DNA from: JAWXUK01 sp044432725
Lineage (GTDB): Bacteria; Bacillota; Clostridia; Oscillospirales; Oscillospiraceae
Reading direction: 5' to 3'
NCBI GenBank assembly: GCA_044432725.1
Contig: JAWXUL010000019.1
Location: 1 to 49,681, forward strand
Length of the DNA: 49,681 bases
This document shows, piece by piece, positions 34,439 to 42,935 of this stretch; position 1 is the first letter of the stretch; every line of letters begins with the position of its first letter. The notes beneath the pieces were generated by a model that had not been told where the DNA came from, did no database searches, and worked only from the letters and a program-made list of their open reading frames with translations. Made by a program: the position numbers and the translations under genes.

Positions 34439-35985
34439 CTCAATTTTGCGAATTTCTCCCCCTGACCTCCTAGGCGACCACCTATGAAATCCCCTCACAC
34501 CAGCGGTTACAGCCGAAGCCGACCACCCTGTTGTGCCACCTAGCCAAAATCCGAGGAGGTGAATTTTGCGAAGCAAAAGAGAGGCTGCCCTGGGGCACCA
34601 CCTAAGCGGTCTTGGGAAAGCTGGCTAAAAAGTTCTGTTTCTTCTCGTTTTCTCATCGTAATCCCTAGCGGTCGGCTACTGCCGTTCGCTATGAGAGAAA
34701 GGCGGAAAGCAAGGCGAGAAGGTGAATTTTGCGAAGCAAAAGAGAGGCTGCCCTGGGGCACCACCTTTCTTTATCCTGCTCTTCTTTCGTAAGGCAAGAA
34801 ATCCTGTTAAAATGGGTCTTTTTCAGAAAATGCCCTGTTTTCGCTGTGTCAGGAAAATTTTTCCTGTGAGAGCACCTAGCACAAGGCTTCACGTTGAAGG
34901 CACTCTACGGCAATCCTGTGGACAACGTGGAGGGTTTCGTGTTGGCTTCAGTAAAATTTTTCCAGCCATTTTTTCTGCGATGGCTCACTGAACTAACTCG
35001 TCAGAAACTTTTTCGGTCAGTCGATAGCTGTTGTTGGACTGCACCACCAGTTCTGCCACTGGTTTGCTAGGGTGCCTTGTTTTAGGGCTCCCTTGATTCT
35101 GTAGCACCGCAGTTTTAGATGAGGGAACGTTTCGTTCGGTCATTACCTCTGGCAAGTTGACGAAGGTGTCGTGCTTCACGACACCTTCGCTGGGCAAACA
35201 TCGACTCTGACTTTTGAAAATCAAAGGTGCCTTGATTCAGGGCACCTTTGATTTTGTTGCACCACAGCTTTAGATGAGGGAACGTTTTGTTGGTGATCTC
35301 GTGAGTGAAACACGATACCCCTAGTTTTTCAAGACACACCTGTTCAGATTTTTAGGGGGAGTCGTGAAACACGACAGCCCCTACACCAACTCGAGGGTCA
35401 GCCTTTGAGGAAACTGCTGTGTCACATTTCGTGACAGACTTTGAAAAAGCACGGCACAGTAAAAAATTTTTCTCGTAACACCTTGCTTGACTGGAATCTT
35501 TTCGTTTTTCTTGAAATTCCCTGAAAATTGCCCCATTTTCCTCCAACAGCACCCTGTACAGCACCTTAAAAACCTTTGAAAACGCTGGTTTTCTTGGGTT
35601 TTACAGCACCTTTTACACCCAGACTCTCCATTTACAGCACCTAGCCATTTTCCAAAAAAGTGTGATTTTGAGGGAAAATGCACCGTTTTTCCCTCGTTCC
35701 TACGGTCGGCTCTGCCGAACGAGGTACCGCAATGGTGCCACAGCACCTTGCTTTCTCCTGCTCTTTTCTCTGTAGGCTAGTTTTTGGTCTAAAATGGCTC
35801 ATTTTCAGAAAATGCCCTGTTTTCGCTGTGTCAGGAAAATTTTTCCTGCGAGAGTCCTAGCACAGGGCTTTACATTGAAGGCACTCTGTGGCAATCCTGT
35901 GAGCAATGAAGGGGGATTCTGCCAGATGTTCCAGTAAAAATTTTCCAGTCACTTTCTTTGTGCGATGACTCACTAACTAAACTCG
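34439..35985. repeat. 1.5-kb noncoding region with direct repeats and hairpins, candidate origin
   Basis: Three sets of direct repeats: an identical 47-bp unit at 34557-34603 and 34720-34766, a unit of about 67 bp at 35071-35137 and 35225-35291, and a diverged unit of about 280 bp at 34756-35035 and 35741-36021. Perfect hairpins: 13 bp at 35161-35189 (loop CTT), 10 bp at 35222-35250, a compound stem at 35353-35383 containing GTCGTG/CACGAC, and 8 bp at 35692-35724. It is visibly richer in G and C than its surroundings. No convincing gene is present. It lies between convergent genes in an element with a RepA-like helicase, so an origin of replication or transfer is the best guess. Confidence 0.7.
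34985..35044 (-). pseudogene. Remnant of the C-terminus of the winged-helix gene
   Basis: The minus strand reads SNNSYRLTEK here, as at the end of the 35986-36264 gene. It lies inside the upstream copy of the 280-bp duplication and lacks any start or N-terminal domain. Confidence 0.65.
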
Positions 35986-36264
35986 TCAGAAATTTTTTTC
36001 GGTCAGTCGGTAGCTGTTGTTACTTTGACGACCATCTTTGAACACGAGCTTTTTCTCGATGTAACCCTCGTCCTCCAACCACTTAGTGTACTTGATGACA
36101 GAAGTTTTACCCAGACCCAGCTTCTTTCTCATTGTTTGGATGGAGGGATAACACAACCCATCAGCTCCACGGCATCTCAAAAGATAAAGAAGAATCAACA
36201 AAGCCGTGGGGTGGATTTCTTGGTCAAAAATTTCATTTGGCACTTGAAAATAATTTTTCAGCAT
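35986..36264 (-). CDS. Winged-helix (HTH_36/RepA-N-like) protein, probable replication or regulatory factor
   Basis: 92 residues beginning MLKNYFQVPNEIFDQEIHPT. The pattern YLLRCRGADGLCYPSIQTMR, then KKLGLGKTSVIKYTKWLEDEG, is a winged helix like the N-terminal domain of plasmid replication initiators. I prefer ATG at 36264, five bases after AGAGG, over a TTG 15 bp upstream. Its downstream end lies in the second copy of the 280-bp repeat, and it flanks the candidate origin, which fits a role in replication control. Confidence 0.75.
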   Translation of the reverse strand: MLKNYFQVPNEIFDQEIHPTALLILLYLLRCRGADGLCYPSIQTMRKKLGLGKTSVIKYTKWLEDEGYIEKKLVFKDGRQSNNSYRLTEKNF

Positions 36265-36507
36265 CAACACCTCTTTCAAAAATCTGTCTGTTCATTTATT
36301 TTAACACAGATTTCTCTCTTCCACAAGTCCCTAACCCCTGTTTGCGTAAAGGACAGGATAATATTCTCTTTCTCTGTAATAATTAATAAAGTAAGTCTTT
36401 TTATTTATTCCTGTTTGTTTGGCAAACGGGGCTGGTGTCACCGACTCATGGAGGTAAGGGTGTCACGTTTCGTTACCCCCCTAGATGTTGTGTGTCGCGA
36501 ACACAAC

Positions 36508-36792
36508 TCAACTAAGTCTAGAATCCTTTTCCAAAATCTCGTCCATCAGCTTTGTCCCAGTCCTGAAGCCAAGCACAAAGTTCTCTTCGTTGCTGACACA
36601 TTCCATGTCGATTCTGTCCTGTAAAATCTGTTCAAACAGTTTTTTTTCTTCCTCGTTGAGTGATTTTTTTAGTGTTTCCACTTTTTCATAGCTTTTTTGC
36701 CTTGCCAAAGCAGAGGGACTAGGCTTTTTCATATCCCTTGACTCCTCCACAGCATGGTAGTAAATTTCAGAAATCATTTCATGGTTGACCAT
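36508..36792 (-). CDS. DUF6809-like small protein
   Basis: 94 residues with the start at 36792 fixed by GGAGGTGGGTGAG. It is helical, with a long charged helix (KSYEKVETLKKSLNEEEKKL) and the C-terminal FVLGFRTGTKLMDEIL pattern I associate with DUF6809 proteins of Clostridia mobile elements. The function is unknown. Its ATG lies just after the stop of the upstream gene, so the two form an operon. The 243-bp gap after it holds a GTTGTG/CACAAC hairpin near 36490 and a GGGT...ACCC hairpin near 36457. Confidence 0.7.
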   Translation of the reverse strand: MVNHEMISEIYYHAVEESRDMKKPSPSALARQKSYEKVETLKKSLNEEEKKLFEQILQDRIDMECVSNEENFVLGFRTGTKLMDEILEKDSRLS

Positions 36793-36793
36793 C

Positions 36794-37267
36794 TCACCCA
36801 CCTCCCATGGTGCCGACTTTGTTGCCGTTTTGATACATATCGTCAGCAAAAATGACTTCACTTGGTTCAGGCAGTGGCACCCATCCAAAGCCGGGGACGT
36901 ACACAGGTTTCATCTCATCTGCCGTGGGGAATGTGATGTAAATGATTGCTGTTTCTGTGTAAATCACCTCGTCACCATTAAATTCGTAAGTGTTGTTGAG
37001 AATTTTCTGTAAGATATCCTCGGATGGTTGGGGGTCTGTCTCGGCTGTGTGTTGTTCTTCTGATGCTTGGTGACGTTGCTCCTGTTGTTGTTTGCTACGG
37101 GACGTTGAGGTATTTTCTGGGGAGGGTTTCCCTGTTTTGCGTTTGGGAGGTTCACTTGATACTAAATCTTGTTGTTTGGTTTCTTTGGTCGTAGCAGAAA
37201 CTTCAGTGGGTGCTTGCTCCTCTGCTTGAGGTTCTGCATCTGTTTCTAGGGCAAATCTACAAGACAA
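36794..37267 (-). CDS. Hypothetical protein, probably frameshifted near its start
   Basis: The long frame (157 residues, possible TTG start at 37267) has a low-complexity Gln/Glu/Thr/Ser N-terminal half and a small conserved-looking end with PVYVPGFGWVPLPEPSE. No ribosome binding site fits the TTG. However, 37257-37316 holds a well-placed ATG (37316) after AAGGAAG that encodes MTTKKKKLQPASYHGALVL and stops in another frame. Removing one A from the A-rich run AAAAAGAAAAAA would join the two. The gene may carry a one-base insertion, use frameshifting, or have a sequencing error. Function unknown. Confidence 0.6.
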   Translation of the reverse strand: MSCRFALETDAEPQAEEQAPTEVSATTKETKQQDLVSSEPPKRKTGKPSPENTSTSRSKQQQEQRHQASEEQHTAETDPQPSEDILQKILNNTYEFNGDEVIYTETAIIYITFPTADEMKPVYVPGFGWVPLPEPSEVIFADDMYQNGNKVGTMGGG

Positions 37268-37316
37268 GAGCGCCGTGGTAGGAGGCTGGTTGCAATTTTT
37301 TCTTTTTCGTAGTCAT
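37257..37316 (-). CDS. Short start segment in a different frame (19 codons)
   Basis: It has the true-looking ribosome binding site (GAAAGGAAG) and ATG for the gene at 36794-37267, but ends after 19 codons. It overlaps the downstream frame by 11 bp. See that entry. Confidence 0.45.
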   Translation of the reverse strand: MTTKKKKLQPASYHGALVL

Positions 37317-37449
37317 GGTAGTAACTTCCTTTCAAAATACGATGTATCGGCAAGTGCTTTGCGTGACTCTAGGATACTATATTTTGTGTGGGATAGCTAT
37401 CACCAGATTGAACAAAAAGATGGATAATCCCAAAGCAATTATAGTGCTA

Positions 37450-38484
37450 CTAACCTTTTAGAGTGTGGGTAGCAATATACTCGTAAAGATATTTTTCTGC
37501 GTCTTGTGGAGAACTAAAATTTCGACAATCATCTCCTATTTTTCTATTATTTCGTTTTACTACCACCTGATAGCTAGATGTTTTTTTAACGATATCTATT
37601 GTCCTTTGATCGGATTTTGAAGCACCAAGCCATCTCAGTGGTTCAATTTCTTCCCAATTATAAGCAATTGTCAACTTATCTATTGCATTTCTCATCTCAT
37701 TTGCTGATTGATAGCGTTTCTCCAAATTTTTGCGACATGCTTTTTTTATTATCTTTTTAACTTTATCAGGCACATGTGGGGCAAATTCACCTTTCTCGAC
37801 TAAAGTTTTATTGTAAAAGAGTTGTTGTCTTTTAGGGTCACACTCTAAAAATTCACCCCAATCAGGGATTTGATTCACTACTCTAAACATAGTCAGACCT
37901 AGCGCATAAATATCTGTTTGAGCAGTTCCACATTTTGTTTCATTAGCTTCTGGTGCTTTATGTGGAGTATACCAAATACCCTGGAATAATTTCTCACCTA
38001 ATATAGTAGCTAAGCCAAAATCTGAAAGCTTCGCCATATCATTGTTGATAAGAATATTCCCAGGCTTAATATCTCTATGGACAAAATCTTGATTATGTGA
38101 ATGGTGTAAAGCAAACAGAATATCACTTGCATACTTTAACACTGTAGTTACAGATACCTTACCCTTTTGAAGTAAGTCTTCAAGTGAACCATCAGAAAGC
38201 AACTCCATATCTATAATAAAAAAATCATCATCCTTGAAATTCTCGATCGAAGCATTGTTAATTGTTACAATATTTGGGTGTCGACATTTGTACGGTATAG
38301 CTGACTCATTGAACAATTTTTCAATCGCTTCAGGTTGCTCACAAGAAATAATTTTAATGGCAGTTTCTGTCTTTAGGATGCTATCCTTTGCTTTATAAAC
38401 GGAACCAAAATGACCTCTGCCCAGCTTTTTTATTAGCAGGTATTTTCCAATATATTCACCAGAGTAATCTTTGTTATGATTCAT
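37450..38484 (-). CDS. Hanks-type serine/threonine protein kinase
   Basis: 344 residues, cytoplasmic, no transmembrane helix. The kinase core is complete: Gly-loop LGRGHFGSVY (21-30), Lys44 in AIKII, catalytic HRDIKPGNI (136-144), DFG at 155-157, and APE at 177-179. The C-terminal about 60 residues form a small domain (YQVVVKRNNRKIGDDCRNFS). There are no PASTA or surface domains, unlike housekeeping PrkC kinases. It overlaps its upstream partner gene by 11 bp and sits in a defence island. Abortive-infection kinases such as Stk2 are precedents, so a defence role is plausible but unproven. GAGGTG precedes the ATG. Confidence 0.9.
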   Translation of the reverse strand: MNHNKDYSGEYIGKYLLIKKLGRGHFGSVYKAKDSILKTETAIKIISCEQPEAIEKLFNESAIPYKCRHPNIVTINNASIENFKDDDFFIIDMELLSDGSLEDLLQKGKVSVTTVLKYASDILFALHHSHNQDFVHRDIKPGNILINNDMAKLSDFGLATILGEKLFQGIWYTPHKAPEANETKCGTAQTDIYALGLTMFRVVNQIPDWGEFLECDPKRQQLFYNKTLVEKGEFAPHVPDKVKKIIKKACRKNLEKRYQSANEMRNAIDKLTIAYNWEEIEPLRWLGASKSDQRTIDIVKKTSSYQVVVKRNNRKIGDDCRNFSSPQDAEKYLYEYIATHTLKG

Positions 38485-38911
38485 CTTTCACCTCAAACTC
38501 GTGTAGTGCAACTACAGTTGCGTATAACTCGTTATCATTCAACTTAACAGGTGAGAATTTTGCTCTACATTCTTCTCTCTTCTTTGAATCAGTCCATTTT
38601 GAAGAGCGAATAGTTAAAGGTAACTGTATCTCACGACATAAACAACCTAGAACACCTATAGGGCAATGTAAGTAGGGGATTTGACCTAGTTTGGCATCTA
38701 GCGAGAGCCTAATAGCAACAGAATTGGGTTGATATTCTGTTATTATCTCAGAAAATAGTCTGTGGAAATAGTTCATCAATTCAGGAAAATCAGTTTCAGC
38801 TTGGAAGTTATTTTTTTCTGTTTTGAGAATTTCAGCATTTTCCCAACAATCACCCTCAAGTACGGAGTACCAAAGTTCACCTTTTTTTATAGTTAAGCCT
38901 AAACGTTTCAT
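38474..38911 (-). CDS. Small partner protein of the kinase, possibly RNase H/RuvC-like fold
   Basis: 145 residues. The start MKRLGLTIKKGELWYSVLEG, the middle PNSVAIRLSLDAKLGQIPYL and the later IRSSKW are weakly reminiscent of DUF3010 or RuvC/YqgF-type folds, but the acidic catalytic set is not clear. The ATG follows TTGGAG. It overlaps the kinase gene by 11 bp, so the two are made together and may form a two-gene toxin or defence unit. I cannot assign a function. Confidence 0.6.
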   Translation of the reverse strand: MKRLGLTIKKGELWYSVLEGDCWENAEILKTEKNNFQAETDFPELMNYFHRLFSEIITEYQPNSVAIRLSLDAKLGQIPYLHCPIGVLGCLCREIQLPLTIRSSKWTDSKKREECRAKFSPVKLNDNELYATVVALHEFEVKDES

Positions 38912-39105
38912 AATTTCTCCAATCTTAGGTAGTAAAACATACTTATATAGCCATAATCTAAAAACAAGTATATCCAGAAGTATTTACTCTATTTTAAGTT
39001 TTAGGTAACCTTAGTTTACCATAAAAACCACCATTTAACAACCCCTTTCTTACAATTTATACAAAATAATACCAATTACCTTTTCACAAATCTACCCAAT
39101 ACCAC

Positions 39106-39134
39106 TTGTTTTTCTCGTTGTTCTATGTTAAGAT
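39106..39134 (+). promoter_or_regulatory. Possible promoter for the methyltransferase cluster
   Basis: TTGTTT at 39106-39111, 17 bp, TAAGAT at 39129-39134, 37 bp before the ATG at 39171. The 259-bp gap (38912-39170) separates divergent operons. Confidence 0.5.
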
Positions 39135-39170
39135 ATAAAATAAGTAACTAGACAAAAAAGAGAGGTAACT

Positions 39171-40262
39171 ATGGGTACACAAAAAAATTTAAATGTAGTC
39201 TCTCTCTTTTCGGGCATAGGAGGGATTGAGAAAGGAATTGTTTCATCCACCTTAAATTGTAACATTTGTTTCTCCTCAGAGATAGACAAATTTGCACAAA
39301 GTTCCTACTTAGCCAATTTTAAGGATCATAATTTACACGGTGACATTACCAAGATAGACGAAAAAGACATACCAGACCACGACTTTTTAGTGGGAGGATT
39401 CCCCTGTCAAGCATTCAGTATCGCAGGTAAACGAGAGGGGTTTGAAGACACAAGAGGCACACTTTTTTACGACGTGGCGCGCATTCTCGAAAAAAAGCAA
39501 CCTTCTTTCGTTTTTCTGGAAAATGTCAAGAACTTAATCAGCCACGATGGAGGAAATACGATCTTAACAATACTGAATATGCTGAATACCTTGGGCTACA
39601 CTGTTGATTTCACGGTCATTAACTCTATTGTTTCTGGTGTACCACAAAGTCGAGATCGGACTTATATTGTGGGGATTTTAAACGGCGCCACAGAACCATT
39701 TAAGAAAGATAAATATAGTCTAAAAGTGGATAAATTAAAGGAGAAACTGAATCAAGAAGGGTATACAGCATTTAATTTCTTTCATTCTTTATCATTTGAA
39801 GCTGAGCCAAGTTTTCTCTGCAACGTAATTCAAAGTCAGGTAAATTCCAAATATTATCTGACTACAGATTCAGTAAAAGAATATCTGGAGCATTTAGAAA
39901 CGCAACCTATTGTTGAAAAACAGTCTAAAATCCTTAAAATCTTGGATATACCACGAGAAGTTTGGAATGATTTGGAGCGACAACGGCGAGTGTATTCCAC
40001 CTCTGGGGTGTCCCCCACCGTCTTGGCTCGCTCGGATACTACCAAAATTTTACTGGAAGAAGGGGGACTCTACAAAATTCGCAAGGTCACACCTTGGGAA
40101 AATTTTAGGATTCAAGGATTTCCTGAAGCATTCATTGAACGCATTATGGCAACAGGAGTCAGCGATGGGCAAGCCTACAAACAGTCTGGGAATGCAGTTA
40201 GTCCTCCTGTCATTACAGAAATTATGAACCATTTTGCCACATTCATGGAGGAATATCAGTGA
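39171..40262 (+). CDS. DNA (cytosine-5-)-methyltransferase, first of three
   Basis: 363 residues. Motif I SLFSGIGGIE, motif IV GFPCQAFS with catalytic Cys79, motif VI FLENVKN, motif VIII PQSRDRTYIVG and motif X GNAVSPPVI are all present. The target-recognition domain (about 180-300) differs from those of the two other enzymes, so sequence specificity probably differs. AGAGAGG precedes the ATG. Its end overlaps the GTG of the next methyltransferase gene. It protects DNA from a partner nuclease, probably the 41327 product. Confidence 0.92.
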   Translation: MGTQKNLNVVSLFSGIGGIEKGIVSSTLNCNICFSSEIDKFAQSSYLANFKDHNLHGDITKIDEKDIPDHDFLVGGFPCQAFSIAGKREGFEDTRGTLFYDVARILEKKQPSFVFLENVKNLISHDGGNTILTILNMLNTLGYTVDFTVINSIVSGVPQSRDRTYIVGILNGATEPFKKDKYSLKVDKLKEKLNQEGYTAFNFFHSLSFEAEPSFLCNVIQSQVNSKYYLTTDSVKEYLEHLETQPIVEKQSKILKILDIPREVWNDLERQRRVYSTSGVSPTVLARSDTTKILLEEGGLYKIRKVTPWENFRIQGFPEAFIERIMATGVSDGQAYKQSGNAVSPPVITEIMNHFATFMEEYQ

Positions 40263-41227
40263 ATCAATTTAAATTTATCGACTTATTTTCTGGCTTAGGT
40301 GGGTTTCGTATCGCACTAGAAAATTTAGGTGGCACTTGCTTGTGTTCTTCTGACATTGACGAGCCTGTCCGTGAGGTTTATAAGGACAATTTTGGTGACT
40401 ACCCACTGGGTGATATTACCAAAGTGCCCACAGAGAAAATCCCGTTGCACGACTTCTTATGTGCTGGTTTTCCTTGTCAACCCTTCAGTATTGCGGGCAA
40501 AAGACTAGGCTTTGAAGACACACGAGGTACTTTGTTCTTTGAAGTGGCTCGTATTTTAAAAGAACATCAACCTAAATTGGTCTTGTTGGAAAATGTGGCT
40601 GGACTAAAAAGTCACGATGGTGGGAAAACATTGGCAACAATCACTCACACAATGGAGGAGTTAGGCTACAATTTTACATCTTTTCTCATAAATGCTAGTA
40701 CTTTAGGAATACCACAAAACAGAAATCGGTGGTATGGTGTGGGATTTCGGAAAGATTTACAATTATCCTCTTCTTTTGAAATTCCCAAAGACCCTATTCC
40801 GTACAAAACTTTAGCAGAAATCATTCAAACAACCCCTGACAAGCAATATCAAATCACTCCAGTGGCTCAAAAAAATATAGAAACCTTTCTGCCTGAATTT
40901 CAAGAATCTCCCCGCTATGATGACTCCACTGTGCTTATCGCCAATGAAATTCGAGCCTCACGCTGCCATTTTCGTTGTGATGGGATTTCTCCCTGTTTGA
41001 CCGCAAAAATGGGCACAGGTGGCAATAATGTGCCTGTGGTGGTCTCAGAAAACCGAAAACTCACAGAAAGAGAGTGCTTGGACTTGATGGGTTTTCCTGA
41101 TTGGTATCAAATCCGTGGGAACACCATGCAATCTTACAAACAAATCGGCAACAGTATCTGCGTTCCTGTTGTGGAGGAAATTGCACGTCGGATGTTGAAC
41201 ACTTTGCCACAAGAAAACGACTCCTAA
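40259..41227 (+). CDS. DNA (cytosine-5-)-methyltransferase, second of three
   Basis: 322 residues with DLFSGLGGFR, GFPCQPFS (Cys73), LLENVAG, PQNRNRWYGVG and GNSICVPVV. The start is GTG at 40259, overlapping the preceding stop and preceded by GGAGG. It is shorter than the first enzyme, with a small recognition domain. The two tandem genes plus a nearby nuclease resemble Type IIS systems such as HgaI, where each strand of an asymmetric site has its own m5C enzyme. Confidence 0.92.
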   Translation: MNQFKFIDLFSGLGGFRIALENLGGTCLCSSDIDEPVREVYKDNFGDYPLGDITKVPTEKIPLHDFLCAGFPCQPFSIAGKRLGFEDTRGTLFFEVARILKEHQPKLVLLENVAGLKSHDGGKTLATITHTMEELGYNFTSFLINASTLGIPQNRNRWYGVGFRKDLQLSSSFEIPKDPIPYKTLAEIIQTTPDKQYQITPVAQKNIETFLPEFQESPRYDDSTVLIANEIRASRCHFRCDGISPCLTAKMGTGGNNVPVVVSENRKLTERECLDLMGFPDWYQIRGNTMQSYKQIGNSICVPVVEEIARRMLNTLPQENDS

Positions 41228-41234
41228 GTCACAC

Positions 41235-41268
41235 ATAAATACCATGGGATTTCCTGTGGTATTTTTTC
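41235..41268 (+). terminator. Intrinsic terminator after the second methyltransferase
   Basis: AATACCA...TGGTATT stem followed by TTTTTT, just before the promoter of the nuclease gene. Confidence 0.65.
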
Positions 41269-41276
41269 ATTTCCAC

Positions 41277-41305
41277 TAGACACACACTTCTTTTTGCTAT
41301 ATAAT
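41277..41305 (+). promoter_or_regulatory. Promoter of the nuclease gene
   Basis: TAGACA at 41277-41282, 17 bp, TATAAT at 41300-41305, 22 bp before the ATG. A separate promoter lets the nuclease be timed independently of the first two methyltransferases. Confidence 0.75.
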
Positions 41306-41326
41306 GGTAGAAAGGAGTGATTTTTT

Positions 41327-42913
41327 ATGAGTCATGCGATTGGAGATAATTCCCACGGCAATTCTAACGAACAGCTGTTAGTAGCTGCGTTGAATGGGAA
41401 AAAAATAAGTAATTTGGATTTGAATCTGAAAGAATTTATGAAATATATTGCTGCTACGGAAGAACTAGAGATTCAACCCGACACGAAGATACAAGCGAAA
41501 TATGAACCTGATTCTAATAAAAAACAAGATTTATATGTGACAATGTTGAGAAAAACACTGAATATTAGTCTAAAAATGGGCAGTGGTAATAGTGTCCATC
41601 AAGAAAAATGTGAAGACTTTGTGGCATACATCAAAACCATGGGTGCAAGTGAAGGAATTTGTGATGAGTTTCGTTTTCTGCTTTGGTCAGACGGCACTTT
41701 GGATGGGTCTGGTTCCTTAAATAAAGATACAGAGGGAAAAGTGATTTGTCGCTTTAACGCTGTCACATACAAAAAGCAGTACCCTGAACGGCGAGAAACC
41801 TTGCAAACCTTCTTGAATCTTCACGAAGAAGAGTTAATTCGTCATTTTCTCTTTGTTGGTAGGCACAATAGTCGGGTGGATTTTCTTTATCACGGCACAC
41901 CCATGGAGGGTGTTTGGGTTTCCTCTAAAGAAGTCATTCGCTATCAGCTAGAAAATTCCTCTAGTAAGAATCCTAAATCCACAGCTAATTTGACGGTAGG
42001 TCGCATGAACGTGCAATCGTGGAATGTGTCTCTACAGGGAAATTCTGACCATAAACGGGGGCAAATACAGCTGAAATATTCCACTCTTCGTGACGATTTG
42101 CTGGAACTGATGAATGCTGTTTCTACCAATACAGGTACTTTTTTCGGAGATACCCAAGAGTTTCAACTAACACGGCTGATGAATCACAACAAATCTCACC
42201 CATTTTGGAACATCATTCTGCCCGAAGTCGAGGATTACAGTGACTATTTTCTGGTAAAAGTGGAAAATAAAGTGCTATCATCCCTCAGTGGGCAAAAAGT
42301 GAACTGTAAATCGGATGCTTATGTGATCAAACATCCCTTAGATTCCAAATTCCTTTTACAACATCAGTACACGTTGAATGAAACCCGTATCAAAGATTGT
42401 CACAAATTTGCAGTCGTTGACACAGGCATATCTATAAAAATCAAAGATTCTAGTAAGTTTACCTACCAAAAACTTACAAAAGAATCCTTTATGAAGGCTT
42501 TTTCTCCTTATGTGAAAGATGTAGAGTATCTACTAATCGGACTTTTGTTATACAGTAAAGACAGCGAAGTCCACAAAAACGAGAAAATATTCTCAGATTT
42601 TGGCTGTAAACAAGAACAATTTTTAGAGTGGGTAGAACACTATTTCCAATCACTTGTCATCACAGATTTTGATAAACTCGCGATAGATAGCCTTCGACGT
42701 TCTTGTCAAGAAGTCACAAAAGATGCCATTTCTAACAACGAGGCTTTGTATCAAGGGATTTTTACGGGCTTAGGTTGGTTCGAATCCCCTTACTATATTT
42801 CCTTCATTTACAAAAATGGAACACTTTCTCAAAATTATGTAGAAGATTTTACCATCACAACAGGTTCTGGACGAAGTAGAGGCAGTTATTCCATTGAAAT
42901 CAAACCTAAATAA
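41327..42913 (+). CDS. Probable Type II restriction endonuclease, PD-(D/E)XK-like
   Basis: 528 residues. The N-terminal region has Glu15, Asp68 in KQDLYV, Ser-Leu-Lys83 in NISLKMGSGN, and HQE at 91-93, which fits a D...(S/E)xK nuclease core and recalls the GSGNSVHQE pattern of some restriction enzymes. The rest has no recognised domain and may hold the DNA recognition part. It is located between m5C methyltransferase genes. AAAGGAG precedes the ATG, and it is the first gene of its own transcript. The recognition site cannot be predicted here. Confidence 0.75.
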   Translation: MSHAIGDNSHGNSNEQLLVAALNGKKISNLDLNLKEFMKYIAATEELEIQPDTKIQAKYEPDSNKKQDLYVTMLRKTLNISLKMGSGNSVHQEKCEDFVAYIKTMGASEGICDEFRFLLWSDGTLDGSGSLNKDTEGKVICRFNAVTYKKQYPERRETLQTFLNLHEEELIRHFLFVGRHNSRVDFLYHGTPMEGVWVSSKEVIRYQLENSSSKNPKSTANLTVGRMNVQSWNVSLQGNSDHKRGQIQLKYSTLRDDLLELMNAVSTNTGTFFGDTQEFQLTRLMNHNKSHPFWNIILPEVEDYSDYFLVKVENKVLSSLSGQKVNCKSDAYVIKHPLDSKFLLQHQYTLNETRIKDCHKFAVVDTGISIKIKDSSKFTYQKLTKESFMKAFSPYVKDVEYLLIGLLLYSKDSEVHKNEKIFSDFGCKQEQFLEWVEHYFQSLVITDFDKLAIDSLRRSCQEVTKDAISNNEALYQGIFTGLGWFESPYYISFIYKNGTLSQNYVEDFTITTGSGRSRGSYSIEIKPK

Positions 42914-42935
42914 CGAAAGTAGAGGGAGGAACGTC

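Noticed and set aside
34985..35224. 79-codon minus-strand frame in the repeat region
   Set aside because: Only its last 20 codons match a real gene end; the rest is duplicated noncoding sequence with hairpins.
34439..35985. CRISPR array
   Set aside because: The repeats are of unequal length, occur only twice each, and have no regular spacers; no cas genes are present.
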